This document shows, piece by piece, positions 12,301 to 26,787 of a stretch of 64,000 nucleotides of DNA. Numbering within the stretch: position 1 is the stretch's first letter; every line of letters starts with the position of its first letter. The notes beneath the pieces were generated by a model. The model was not told where the DNA came from and searched no databases. It worked only from the letters and a program-made list of their open reading frames with translations. The DNA is from Dirofilaria immitis (Eukaryota > Nematoda > Chromadorea > Rhabditida > Onchocercidae), in the NCBI GenBank assembly GCA_024305405.1, contig JAKNDB010000096.1, positions 186,001-250,000 of the forward strand, in the 5' to 3' direction. A program made the position numbers and the translations under genes.

Positions 12301-13067
12301 TTTTCAATTATTTGTTTATTATAACTAAATAATAATATTTTTGGTGTCAATAATTTTTAACTTATTCTATTTTAAATTTGAGTACAACAGTATAATAAAC
12401 ACAATTTTCTTATCATTCATGTCAAAGGTTAATTACGAATAGATATTTTTAATCATTTTTTCCAATTAAAAATTCATTTTATTCCCTTTGAATCCACTTC
12501 AATGAGAACAAATTCGTTTTGAATTAATTAATTAACTAAAAATATAAAATTAAAAATTTTCTACGCTATATTTAATATATACATTTTTTTAAATTAATAA
12601 TAATTAATTAAATTGTTTGATATAATGCTTGTTTTTACAATCTAATTCATTAATACTTATTTTCTTTTAAGTTATAATTAATTCATTAATAATAATATAT
12701 AAATTAATTGATTCTTATACAAATAAATTAATAAGAAGTTTATTGTAACAGTATGATTTAAAAAGAAAAAATTTAATAAAATATTTTAAAAAATAGTGAA
12801 TTATTATAGGGATTGATAATATCTGGAAATGGTACTTCTGTTCGTTCGTTGAATATTTCTATTAATAATATTTTTATCAAAAATGCAAACTTAATCATTT
12901 GTGGTAATAATGAGCAACTATATGCAATTCAACTTGATGATTTAAAGATATTAATGAATCATAACTTTGCATATCAAGCATTCGCTCTCGTTCCTGACGA
13001 TGATGTATTGATTGTAGTAAATAGGCAATTATTGGTTACTTTTTACAGAATTAATATTAATCAATGA
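9332..13067 (+). CDS. WD40-type protein, candidate dynein-2 intermediate chain (WDR34/WDR60-like)
   Basis: Exons 9332-9440, 9877-10100, 10452-10624, 10812-10899, 11339-11492, 11686-11757, 12117-12313 and 12810-13067 join with matching phases into 424 residues. The N-terminal quarter has no clear domain and includes YDIGIQTEQ. From exon 3 on, short beta-strand-like blocks recur: LIAVGLITGHI, then VTSLEW, LISVSLDGRIIIHNL, LFVGSEIGAIW and LIICGNNEQLYAI. These resemble the blade spacing of dynein intermediate-chain propellers (calls of the type GLIAVG...G.V and SVS.DG.V). Assignment to dynein-2 is inference; the X-box upstream supports a ciliary role. Exon 5 could also use a donor near 11531, but its frame stops first, so the GTAATA donor after 11492 is preferred. 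The exon 7 donor (GTTTAT) is weak. Confidence 0.6.
10187..10382 (+). repeat. 28-bp minisatellite, about 7 copies, in WD40 gene intron 2
   Basis: Unit core ATTTACGTGGAATTCACTTC followed by ATTCAAAY. Copies differ at a few positions (GTGG/GTAG, TTCACT/TTTACT). Because 28 is not a multiple of three the repeat cycles through frames, which gives a spurious open frame. Confidence 0.9.
11028..11127 (+). repeat. ~27-bp tandem repeat, about 4 copies, in WD40 gene intron 4
   Basis: The unit contains AAATTATCATAATTTTA and repeats at roughly 27-base spacing with small substitutions. Confidence 0.8.
11897..11966 (+). repeat. Exact 35-bp tandem duplication in WD40 gene intron 6
   Basis: Two adjacent copies beginning ATTTCCAGAAGACATG appear identical, which suggests a recent duplication. 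Confidence 0.9.
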
Positions 13068-14021
13068 TTGATATAATGATTAAAATGATTTCTATAACTA
13101 TTTCTTCAGCAAATAATATTACTAAATTAATAAGAAATTAATTAATTCATTAATTAAAATGTATTCATTCAATAATTAAAATTTAATAAATGTTGAATTA
13201 TTTGTTAAAACAATGTAAATTTTATCATAATAAATGTATCCAATCATAACAACATTTTTAAATAAAAACTGAAATGATATCTTACTTAGATCATGCTGAT
13301 CTAAATTATTAATCCAAATTTCAAATCATCAATTTTATTTTTGTTTATGGTTGAAATTGATGACAAAGTAAAGTAATTCCATAATTATTTATGTTTGTAT
13401 ATTAAAAATATTTGTTGATTAATTAAACTTTTAATTAGCATTTCATTTTTCGTATGCATTGCATTTTTCACGAACTTTTTATGGAAAGATTAAATCTTAT
13501 ACAACAATTTATTAGCAATATGATATTTCCATTTATTATATAATATTTTTGTATTGAAAAAATGCATACGTCATTTTTATATTTATAGAGAAAATAGGTC
13601 ATTTGACGTGAAATACGTATAACTTCACGTCTTTTAAATCCTTATTAAATAAAAACAACTATTTCTATTTAAATATCATGAAGAAATATGATGGGTAAAT
13701 ATGATGTAGAGGATATGTAAACTTAAGAAATTCGAGAAAATAATAACTGTAAGAATTCTGAAATAGTTATTGATGAATTATCATATATCGAGAGATTTTT
13801 AAAAATAATCTCATCTAACAAATGTTGTAGCAATAAAAGGTTTACATGGATTAATTTAAATATAATCTCGAAAATTTAGACTACTTCCTTTCTTAAATAA
13901 TACATTTGCTAATTTGTTTCCTTTCGTAATATTTCAATTCAAAAAATGCTTTTATTTCATCGAACCAGTTCTGTTCGAACTTAAATTTAATTTTAATTTT
14001 ATACGATTTTTGGAATTCAAA
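13068..14021. other. Convergent 3' region of WD40 and SMYD genes
   Basis: The + strand carries AATAAA at 13185-13190 and 13229-13234, about 120 and 165 bases after the WD40 stop, which are plausible polyadenylation signals. The rest is AT-rich and shows no exon. Confidence 0.6.
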
Positions 14022-17000
14022 TTAATTAAATTTTAGATTTTTCGTCAAAATTTGCAATAAATCAACTGGTTTATTAGATTGGAAATTCATTAATGCAAAT
14101 AATTCTTCATTCGTCTTCGGGATATTCTTGTCGAGAAATGTCCAAAGGGCAAGAGTTTGAAGATAGTATGGATGATTTAAACCAAAGCATACTTCAAATA
14201 TGCTCATTGCTTCGTATGCATATGATACTGCCTGAAAAAAAATATTCAAAAATAAATCAAAATGATTAAATAAATTATTATCTAAAAAAACAACAATAAA
14301 TAAACAAGGCAAAAGGTAAATAAATAAATCAATAAATAAAACGAATGCTAACAACAACAATTTAAAAATTTTCATCATGGATAGAAAAAAATATTAACAA
14401 AAAAATCGAGGCTTACTTCTTTTCTTTCTCCTTTATCGATAAGTGATTTGACAATATGTAATAATTGATATGCAACATGTCTATCAGATCGTGGAAAGCA
14501 TCTATAATCATATCGTCACATTTTAATTAATCCTTTCTTAATTAATCTTTAATTTATTTTAATTAGCATAAAATATTTCCATTCTTATTTTCCTAAAATT
14601 TATTCTTCTTAACTATTTTCCTTTTTGTTTATTCTTTTTTTTCATGTCGAAAAGTCTTTAAAAAAATCGCTAATTTAAGATTGAACTTTTTAACTTCTAA
14701 ATTTAAATTGATGTCCTGAAATAAAAGAAAGAAAGTGAAATTTAGTCAGTATATATATACAAATTAATAAAATTAGATTTAGAAAAGAAATAATAAAAAG
14801 TATGGTATCTCGAATTTTTAAATTTTAAATTTTAAAAATTATTTTAACAAATAAGATAAAATAAATATCGATAAAAAGTAAATAAATAAATATTCCTATT
14901 TATTTATGATTTTTCATAATTTCTTTTTTCTTTTTGCAGCAAAAGAAAAAATCAAACTTACAATCTATAATTTTCATATACACTTTTTTGAACAAACAAT
15001 AAATTATCTTTAAGTGATCCGGTAAAATGTAGAAGTGCTGCTTTTAATCGTGTTACATAGATATTCTTGAATGTAAATATTTCTCCGCTTCATTAAGTTT
15101 TTGTTGAATCTAAAAAAATTTTCTCGTCTTAAACTTTTATTTAAATGAAGCAAAAATTTAACTTAACAATAAAAGAAGAAGGAGAGAGAGAGAGAGAGAA
15201 AAAAATGAAATTTCGATTAACAATACCTCATCGGCGTTACTTTGGATGTCAAATCGTACCGGAAGTTGTAGCATTAATTCTTGGCATTTTTTACATGATC
15301 TTCGCTCGTGATTTGTTTACATTTTGAACATATGATATTTGTTGGATTCGAATCTTCCGTAATGATCAGTGCTTCATCACATTGTTCATTTATACAACGT
15401 ATTGATGTTAAAATATCATCAGATGAATCCACACATCGATCACAACGACAATCAAAATACCTAAAATAGTGATCTAAAAAAAAATCAGCTTATCACTTGA
15501 TTTATCATTGTCTTATAAAAGAATATAAATTGGAGATAATTATATATTTTAATATGAAGCTGTTTTTATTAAATAGATAAGAACGAATAGATAGTTTTTG
15601 AATTTTATAGTAATCATTCCATTTAAACAAATTGATTATTTCATAAAAGAAACGATACAAACAGTTACCATTTTAATTTAAGTTCCTTTTGACGTTGATA
15701 ACGTGAACGGCCAATATCAATGTAACTGATAAATGCCGTACGTGGATCAGCAGCGTTTGTTTCAGAAGTTAACGGCCTTAAATAAGCATGAAATCCATCA
15801 AAAACGAGCGAACAATTCGGACGACATGAATGATTATAAGCGGATACTTCTAGAAATATTTCATTTTTAAACTTTTAAAAATTTCAGAAATTTCTTTCCC
15901 CAATTTAAGCTCATACTATAAGCAATAAGCATTGTTACATATTATTTAATTTATGATTTAAAAGTCAAAGGTCAAAAAGGATCATATTGAAAGCCTTAAA
16001 ATCAATTAAATTTCATTTTCTCTTATCCCATATATCATAAATTTTAATTCCTTCCAACTAAATATGATATTATAAAAAATCAAATTGCTCGTTGAATTAT
16101 TATATTTCTATTATCCATTATCATATAGACCTATTAGTTATCTAAAATTAAAAAAGAAAATCTAAAAATTAAGAAATGAATAACTTATTATGGATGAATT
16201 GAAATATATTTAAAAAATTAATTAATAAATTTAAAATATCTAATAATTTCATTCGGATATTTTCATTCCGCATTAAATATCAAAAATGTTTAATTTGAAT
16301 TTGATTTCAAATTTAATTTATAAATTTTTTCAGGATAGCTGATTAATTGATACATATATATATATATGTATATTTTTTCATATAGAATTCTATGATTGCA
16401 TCTCATTTCTCGAATATTATCAAATATCAGAAATAATTTATTTAAATTTAATTTTAAATAAACTAACCTAAATCAAGTGCTAAACCAATTTCATCGCCAG
16501 TATTAGTATGTACTGAATGTGAATTTATCGATGTTTTGCAAAAATTTCATAAAATTTTGCTTTTTCAATCATTTCATCTCTTCGAAATATTATCATTTTG
16601 TTGTAAATTTTTTCAAATGATTCATATTTAATCTAAAAATTTATGCAAATTTTTAGATTAAATTATTTTTTTTCATTTCATTTCATTTCCATTTTATAAA
16701 TTATAAATTTTAATTTCGTTTCAATTAAAATATCTTTTTATTTTTATTTTTTTTTTTAAGATAATCAAAAGTTTATTTATTTATCAAATAAAATACTTTA
16801 TCATTTCGAATATCATCTTCATGTCCCATCAAATTAATCCATTTTCGATTTTTTTGCCATTTATATCGATCACCATATTGTTCAATGAATAATATCTTAT
16901 CGATTATTCGACTTAAGAATAATATCTCGGTAAGTGGTAAATTTGGATAAACTACTTCTAATCGTTGACATTCCATACGATGATACTTCTTCCATGCCAA

Positions 17001-17398
17001 ACGTTGACATTCCTTAATTAATTTTTTAATTATATTTTAAATATTTTCTAATTAATTTTTCCTAAAAATTAAAACATTCATCTTTTTCTCTTTTTTTTTT
17101 TTTTTGTATGAAAATTTTGAATATTTAATGAATAATTTTTGTAGAAAAATTGTAATAATATCATATTTAATAAAAGGTCAAAGGTTAGCAATTAAAAGAA
17201 AATATACGAAAAATGTACCTTATTGCAATATCGTGCTAATTCACATTTCGAACATTTATAAAGTTTACTTTTATCAGGTTTTCTCAAGCAATATGAGCAG
17301 TAATTTTCTACCTGATTATTTAAGCAAATGTAAGCGAATGGTTCATTGAAGTAGCGAATTCGCTGGTAAACATCGCTAATTGCTTTATCCTTTTTCAT
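14022..17398 (-). pseudogene. SMYD-family SET/MYND protein, frame broken three times
   Basis: Eight exons: 17398-17219, 17012-16797, 16632-16468, 15849-15669, 15460-15227, 15109-14962, 14501-14417 and 14231-14022. All eight MYND zinc ligands are present (Cys34, 37, 49, 52, 58, 62, His71, Cys75). The SET core follows with INSHS, EIGLALDL and NHSCRPNCS, then a post-SET CRCDRC and a C-terminal helical region, about 473 residues in all. Such proteins are lysine methyltransferases. Three exons each lack one base: in the A runs (on the coding strand) at 16534-16537, 15287-15292 and 15080-15082. Adding one base at each place restores the exon lengths needed by the flanking splice phases. Splice sites and other codons are intact, so sequencing or assembly error is at least as likely as true decay. 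The label pseudogene describes the sequence as given. Confidence 0.85.
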
Positions 17399-19486
17399 TG
17401 CTTTTGAAAAGAAATTTTTAAATAAAATTATTAAAATGATGGCATATTTGAATAAATAAATAAATAAATCGATGAATGCAATACATATTTTTTTCATAAA
17501 TCATTCGGCGACTAAATTTTATAGCGAAATTTTTTGTTTTATTTTTTTTTATCGAATAATTTGAAATGAAAAATATAATTTGAAATCAAAAATCGAATCA
17601 AATAATCGATAAAAATGAAAAAAATTAATTTTTATCATTTTTTATTATTTATTTTTAATTAAATTATCGAAAAGATTGATTGAAATAATTTACAAAATTT
17701 ATTGCTTTCTTGAATTCTTTCATATAATTAATGAAATTAAAGCTATGAAAAATATTTCATAGCTTTAATTGATTGAACAATTTTAAGCTATTCGTTTTCC
17801 ATCAACTATAATAAATATTAGCGAAAAAAAAATCACAGCTGTTTGAAGAACATTGATATAGGAAAAGTTTTGACTCAAAATTTCTCGATAAAAAGTAACT
17901 TCGAGACTAACAAATTGAGCAACGATACACTTTTTATTATTTATTTTTTAATCAAACTATTGAAACGATTGATCAAATGATTAACAAAATTTATGCCTTC
18001 TTAAATTGCTACATATAATTAATTAAGTTCAAATGAAAAATACTCATATCATTTTAAGTGATTGAACAAATTTTGGTTACTTATATTTGTTAATTAACGA
18101 AAAAAAATCATATTGTTAAAAAAAATCAATGCAAGAAAATATTTCGATTCTCGACAAAAGAAAAATTTCGAGATTAGCAAACTAAGATGAGAATTTTTCA
18201 AGTTAGAAAAAAAAACGATGATTCTTTCTAAACTTCGATTAGTAATCGATCAAATAATAGTGTCTGATAAAAATTTTAAATAATCATTACATATAGAAAT
18301 TTCTTTCTTATAATTTCAAAATAAATTAAAAATTTGTGAATTTAAAAATTTCACAAAATAGAATAAATAAATTAAAATTAATAAATTAATTTCAAAAATA
18401 AATTAATTTCAATCTTTTCTCTTTTATTTTTGTTTTTCTTTTTTCATTTAAATATTACTAAAAAATTTTTTAGGAAAATTTATTTTTTAATTTCTATTTA
18501 ATTATTTATTGAAATGAAAAGTAATTTTTTGTTTAGGAATTGCTTACTTTTTTTATAAAAATAAAAAATTAAATTAAAAAAACGAAATGAAAAGAAATGG
18601 AAGGAAATGAAAAGAAATGAAAGGAAATGAAAAGAAATCGAATGAATGAAATAGCATAATCGAAATTAAGAAATCGTTTTCGTCTGCTATTTTACCAACA
18701 ATTGTTGAAATGAAATTTGTAAAGTGTCTGCTGAAGTTTATAACATTTTTAAAATCAGCGAAATGAGATGAGTTAGCATTTTCAACGAAAATTATTCTAT
18801 CCAAGCACTTCAGCTCAAATCGATTTTTATTCGAAAAACATAATGAAAACTTTTGCAAAACATTTTGCCATAATTAAATTAAAATTTAATTAATTTAAAT
18901 TATACATTCAAAAAACAAATAAATAAATATCATACGGTTTAATGAAAATTTTTATAGAATAATAAAACGATAATCTATTTTGATTTAGAAATTTTTATTT
19001 GAAAAAAATGTTAATATTGATGAATGATTTGATAAACATTTTATCGTTTCATTTATCATCTATCATTTATCTGTCATTTATCATTTATCATTTATCGATT
19101 TTTCGCCTGCTTATATTACGCCAAGTATTTTCACAAAAATAAAGCTATTATTATTGCAATTGGATAAACTTTATAAACGTATTTTAAGTGTCAACAAAAG
19201 CATTTATTCATTGATATGACAGGAAATATCAAATGATTATATCCGATTGTTGGATAGCTTTACTGATAAAATATTTGTATGAAATAAAGGCATTTTAATG
19301 TTTATGAAAGAATTATAAAAAAAAAAATTTTTAATATTTTATGATAATATTATCGAAAAAGTATCGGAATTTGAGTGACAGGAATTTTTCATCGGAATTT
19401 CCTATCACAATTTTATCAACTGATTGATGATATTTCAAATTTTATTGATTTTAACATATCAAATAAATATCCATTCTTACATTCGG

Positions 19487-19710
19487 AAATATTTTTTTAT
19501 TGATAATAGCCTGACTCAAAAATATTTTCTTACTAATAATAACCTGATTTAAGAATATTTTTTTATTAATAATAATAGCTTGATTCACGGATATTTTCTT
19601 ATTGATAATAATCAGATTCAAGAATTATTTTCTCATTGATAACAGCCTGATTCAAGAATTATTTTCCCATTGATTATGACCTGATTCAAGAATTATTTTC
19701 GCAATGATCA
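19487..19710. repeat. ~34-36-bp diverged tandem repeat, about 6 copies
   Basis: Recurring pattern ATTATTTTC-TTATTGAT followed by A-rich/GCCTGATTCAAG. The rightmost copies are closest to each other (CTGATTCAAGAATTATTTTC recurs), and the left ones are shorter and diverged. Confidence 0.8.
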
Positions 19711-22080
19711 TAGTCAAGTATTAGTTATAATTAATCTTTTGAAAACAAAAGATTGTTATAATTGCGGTTAAAAGATTCTTTTGTAAATGAAGCAATAATG
19801 AAGTTCAATTTGTTTTGTCTTTTATGATAGCTTAAAGATCGAATAACAAAGGAAAAGGAATGAACAAATGCGAAAACGAATGGATAACGCGACGACGATC
19901 GCCATCTGTCTAATCAATCTATCACCAATATAGCATATAATATGTTGGCTATTTTCATAGGAATAATAAATTGTTTCATTTCATCAAATTTGACGTAACA
20001 TAATAATCGCATATGCAAATCTTTCTTATTACTTATCTTTATTTACCTGTTCGCATATTTACTAAGTAGTTTCATTTCATCAAACCGATTAGATTTCATT
20101 AAACCGATAAGTCACATTTCATCAAACCAAAAAGTGTACGTTTAAGAATGATGATACTTACGTCGAACATCCCATTGAATATGACGTTATCGGTTTTAGG
20201 ATATTATAAAAGAAAAAAAAATATTTATTTATTTTTCTTTTCCCTCAAACGAACAGATTAATAGAATGTATTGATTAAATAAATTAACGTATTATTAAAT
20301 CATACACGTCATTATTAATAGAATATTAAACGTAAAATTGATATAACCTCTAGATCATACATATCATTATTGATTGGATGTTACACGTAATGTACGTACG
20401 TTAATTATAATTAATAACTTTTATCAAAGTTTATTTAGTAGTTTGATTTTTCTGCAAGCATTTCGTCTTTTCTCGAAATTTCATCGAAGTTTGGATTTCG
20501 ATTTTTCTCGAAATTTTATCAAAGTTTACACTTCGATTTTTCTGAAAAAGATGTGATTTTTTAAAAAAAAAAAGTGATATTCTGATAATTAATTATATTT
20601 CTTTTCATTGATTTAAATTTTCGCTTTTTCAAATTAACACACCTGTATCATTTTTTCATTCATTTACCTGTCCGGATAAAGTAGTAATAATAATTAATAA
20701 AAGCGAATAATTAAAAAGATGAAAATATAATTGGCAGCGACAAATAATTGTAATCAATTCATTTAGGTAAGATTAATTAATTTCAAAGGTAGTAATAATC
20801 TAATTAAATCAACCTATGCTTATTTTTTTTCACTCATTTCGAGAAAAAAAAAACCGATTATATATATCTTTAAAGAAAATTAAAGCATTCATGCGAAACA
20901 TTTTTTTTTTTAAATATTTCTCCTTAAATTTATTTTCTTTTACTTTTTTATTTGGTTAAAAAAAAAAAAAACGAAGAAATGTTACACAGCGATACTATAA
21001 TATAAACATCTGTCACTTTGCCTAAATTTATACATGCAAATTCATTTTGTAAAATAAAACTTTTCTAATTTCCATATAAACTCAAATAAGAAAACATTTG
21101 GTTTCAAAAAAAAACTTTCATCTGGTCGGTCTTTCAAAAAACTATTTGCAAAAATTTTTGCGGCCATCTGCTGTTTTCACATTTAATTTTTTAACTCATC
21201 ACATTAACTAACAATGCATGTTGAGTTCGAAAAACGAGTTTTCCTCTTCTTTTTTTTTTTATTTTTCATCTTTGATAATTTTTAAAATTTTACATTGAAT
21301 TGTTTTAATTTAAAATAAATTATTTTGAAATTAATGCATAGCAAAATGAATTGCATCTCGAGAATGCTTATAAATTTCGAGAATATTTTAAAAGGGAATA
21401 TATTATGTAGAATGATTTCAAATAATATCTATTTTATCATCAAACGAATTAATTTTTTATCACAAGAATGTTAAAAAAAAAATTTCGAGAATATTTTAAA
21501 AAATTAAAAGATTGTATGCAAAATGATTTCAAATGATATTATCTATTTTATCATTTATATATTTATCAAAGCTATGCTTATCTGTTAATAATATTTTTTT
21601 TAAAAAACTTTTAAAAGAAAAATCAATAAGTTATAGTTGTAGCATAAATGAGCATTTTTTGTTGATCAAATAGAATAAGCCAATAATTTCAAGTTCAAAA
21701 ATTTGCAAAATCATTGATCCCTTAAAATTTAAATTTTATGCAAATTTGGAGAATAAAGTAACACATCGCTGAATCATCAATTGCATAGCAAACTTTTGAT
21801 GATCGTTATCGCCTACTTCAAAGATATCAAAATACGAGGCAAACTATTATCGGTCACATCGTTTTTTTGTTTACTAAGCGAATCATTTAACATATCGTTT
21901 TATTTGCGAAATAATCGAGCCAAGTAATAATGAATTTTGATTGTCATTTTTAAGCCATATTGGCCTAAAAGAGATATTCATCTGATTTGGCCAAAAATAA
22001 ATGCCATAAAAAGCTTTCATATTAATGTTTGACTTTCATTAAGCGCTTCTAAATAATAATCACATATAATCGAACAAACC

Positions 22081-22085
22081 GATAC

Positions 22086-22140
<55 letters not shown>

Positions 22141-22172
22141 TATATATACACATACACATACAAACATACACA
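22081..22172. repeat. (CATACA)n microsatellite
   Basis: About fourteen consecutive ACATAC hexamers, with one interruption by TATATA. Confidence 0.95.
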
Positions 22173-22439
22173 AATATTTACAGCATTTGCATATACGACA
22201 TACGACAAGAAAGAAGAATATATGAATAATTGGTAAAATATCTTTCTATGCATTTCCTCTCAAAATATACTTTCTATTTGAAATGATAAAATTATAAATG
22301 ATAAAATGTGACAATAAATGATAAATATCCATTCCAAATTGATCTTTGAAATGGATATCATAATTAAATTGATTTTGTATATAAAAATGCTAAATCACAT
22401 TATTAATAATACATTTTCATTTGTTAATTTACAGCATTT

Positions 22440-22945
<506 letters not shown>

Positions 22946-23397
22946 TAAATAAATTATCTGAAATATTTAAACTTTTTTTGTTCGAAAAAAAAATCTTTTC
23001 ATCTTCGATGCTTTAGCAAATTGTAAACATTTCCCGATAATTATTCAAATTTTTAGCACATCTGTTATTTTCTTCTTTCTTCTCCCTCCATTTCTTTTTT
23101 TTTTCCTTCGAGGAAAGTATTGAGAAAGTCTTTCAAGAAGAGTATAAAGTAAGGGTTCAAATAATAGTTTTGAGGATGATAATGGAATAGAACAGGTGCT
23201 ATTGCATCATATATGCTCATCATGAAAAACTTCTTGAAGAAGCTAAATTGCTACGATGTACTTTGGGAAATTACTAAACAAATAAGAATGTATATGATCA
23301 ATAAGTGGCTTGATTTTTTTTTTTGGTATTCTTGAATGATTCGAGAAAAATTGTACAGTTAGTTGGAATAATAGATATTGATAATATGAAATGATTA

Positions 23398-23428
<31 letters not shown>

Positions 23429-24778
23429 TATTGAATGAATGATCAATTAATCAATCATATGGCCATATTATAGGTTTTATTTTAATAGCATAAAAGGCTA
23501 ATTAATTAGTTAATTAATTAATTCAACTTAATTAGGATAATTCGTTTTTAAATAACTTTAATTTTTATCGAAATTTTCATTAATTTCTTTATTTTATATA
23601 ATTAAAATTCTCATACAAATGAATTTTTCCTAGAATTTTCATCAAAAATATTTTACAATTTTCTATTTTTCTTTTATTTTTCTTTTATTTACTAATCAAT
23701 CAATTTCTCTTACACATTGTTTATCATAAAAATCTTGAAATTTTATCAATCACAGATAAATAAATCTGATAATTTCGTTAAAAAGTTATCATAACTTGAA
23801 AATGAAGTAAAAATTAATCAAAATAATATTAAACAATTTTTATATAACAGAAAGGATATTGTATAGAATAAAAATCGTTGTTAAAATGGTATATGAATGA
23901 GATGTTTTGAAAAATAAATGATATATTCTCGAGAATGGAAGTAATAATTTGGAAGTGCATCAAATAATTTTCAATCACGAAAGTATACAGTGATATTATA
24001 TATTTAAGAATAATACCTACAACTTCATCTTCAATAGCTCCATTATCATGGATTACGGTCATTTTTATATTTTGGCAAAAACATTTTGCGTGACATTTGA
24101 CATTAGCTTGACAAAATATCATGATATAACTTACTTTTTAATTATATAGTTTCAGGTAAGAAAAGTATGTCATTATTTATATATTTGCAGGAAATATTTA
24201 ATCTTTTTGCAATCATGCAATCAATTGTAAGTTTGATATTAATTGCAAAATAACTTACAGCATGCAAACATTAATTACTTTATTTTCATGAAATATATTA
24301 GATGAGAATGAAAAGATGAAATATCATTTCTGTAATTTCAAAAATAATATATACTAAACAATTTCCTATTTAAAAAATTAAAAGTTTAATTTTCTTTTTT
24401 CTTAAAATTTCATTATAAAATTATAAAATTATTATTTATTAGATATTATTGCTACTTTTTATTCATTACGCATTAACAATTATTTTTTATAATAATTTCA
24501 TGCATTAATTGAATAATGTAAAAATTTGAATTGAAATTGTACAAATTCAAACCAATTCCAATTCCAATCAATTCCAATTTAATCCTGTAAATTATCCCTT
24601 TCATTAAATAATGTGAAAAAAAATTAAAGAAAAAAAAAGAGGAAAAAGTCATTCGTATGTGCGTTATTTTCGGGAGAATTTGGTTGCGAGGAAACAGTTC
24701 AACCAAAAAAAAAAAAAAAGGGCAGATGGTCGGCCAACCGATCCGTCGATGCTAATTTTATAGTGTCCTCAAAAATGT

Positions 24779-24905
24779 CATGGATGATGATGTCGATGAT
24801 AATGATAAAAATGATGATGATGATGATGATGACGACGAAAGCAACAATGATGATAACGATGATAACGGTGATAATGATGATAATGGTGATGATGATGATG
24901 ATAAG
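24779..24905. repeat. (GAT)n-type array
   Basis: GATGAT with GAC and AAT variants; a related GAT array lies at 27018-27085. Confidence 0.9.
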
Positions 24906-26661
24906 CATATGTTAAATGCCAGGTGCTTTATATTATTTGGCAAAACTATTATTTTTATTACTCATCATTCCGTAAAATTTCCATGTTTGACAAGAATCAG
25001 AAAGGAAAGACAAAAAAAATCATAAAATTATTTATTTATTTTTTTGTTTAAGTCATCAAAAATCCATTTTAGATTTGATGAAATATTCAAAATGTGAATG
25101 AAAATTATTTGCGATTCAGATGGAGTGAAAAAAAAATAAAAAATAAAAGAATGAATTAATCGTTTTTAGCGATAGATCTATTATGCAAATTTTACTATTA
25201 CCATTAAAAGATCACCCACCAAATAATGATTAATTTTGAATTAGTAATCTAAAACAATTTTATTCATTTCCAATTAAGTTCACTGTAAATATTTATTTGA
25301 TTCTCGTATAATAATTTATCATTTTGTAAAATAGATTTGTCTATTTTACAAATTTTATAATATCATTTTGCCTTCTGATTCATTTATTTATTCATTTATT
25401 TTCTATCATTTTTGATTCTAACTTTTTTTTTTTTCTGCAATATTTCATATTCGATTCATACAAATTGATTTGATTCAAGCGGCTTTCTTTTTTATAACAT
25501 ATTTTGAATAATAATAATAATACATTTGCATATTAGCAATTGTTGCAAAAAAATTAAATGGTACCTGAAAATTTTTAGTAACTATACATACATCTCGAGA
25601 TTACTACTATTCCATTAATTACCATACGCAAAAATTAGTAATAACTTCTTTATCCTTATCCTTCGTTGCTTTTCAATATGGTAACAGCTGTGAAGCGATC
25701 TAATTCAATCTGAATCGTTTATGAACACGACCCGACGACCTCTCAAGCAAATATTAATAAATACATCAATGGAAATTGGAAAGCCATACATACATATACC
25801 AATAAATACTCTTTTCAATGAGCCAATAATTAAGTTTTACGTCATCAATGCGCAGAATGCACGACATGCATTAAACAGAGACATGCATTAAAGATGATGA
25901 TAAATCTTAGCAGTGAATTTTCTAAAAATCTTTCTACCTTTGATATATTATGAATTGATGATGTATGAGTGTGCAAATTAAAAAACTTTTTATCATCAAA
26001 AAATGTGATGATAAAAAAATTATCAAATTTATTGAAAATTAATTGATAAAATATTACCTAAATCAATTGTTGAAATTAGCAATAAGATTAATAAATATGA
26101 AAAATTTTTTCAGTCATAATTTCAAAAAACCATTCTATTTTTGATATGTTAAATTTGGTGGTAATGATGTAGCAAAATTATTATATCATTAAAAAAATTT
26201 ATCAATGAAATGATTTTTAGTTAGGATTAATGCTTATCATAAAATTTTATTAAGTTATTAACCAATATATGATATTATTATTGTTATTATTATTATTATT
26301 ATTTATTAGTAAAAATATCCCTTTACCAGTTTTTCAGTTTTTCAAATGTTAATTTAATTATTCAATAAACAATAATAAACAAATTAATTTTTTCTAAACA
26401 TAATTTTATTACAAAACTTCCGATTCATAAAAATCACATTGATAAAATGATAAAAAGAATAATAAACAATGAAATGTTTATATATGTTTTATGCATTTCT
26501 CTATTCAATACATACATATATACATATATCTATATACATATATATGTATTGATAGTAAATAACGAAACACAAATTTTGTTTAAACAGAAAGAATAAGGAA
26601 AAAAAAAGATCAAAAAATGGAATAACGAAGAATGTTTTGTGAAAGTAAAATTAAAAATGCT

Positions 26662-26726
26662 GTACACACACATACACCACATACACACACACACATACAC
26701 ATACATATCCATACACATACACACAC

Positions 26727-26763
<37 letters not shown>

Positions 26764-26787
26764 TACACATACATACACACATACATT
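26662..26787. repeat. (CA)n/(CATA)n array
   Basis: Alternating ACAC and ACATAC tracts. Confidence 0.95.

Noticed and set aside
18574..18858. 94-codon frame on the - strand
   Set aside because: The tail is a GAAATGAAAAG-type purine repeat and the rest resembles no protein.
24780..25025. Asp/Asn-rich frame
   Set aside because: Translation of the GAT microsatellite.
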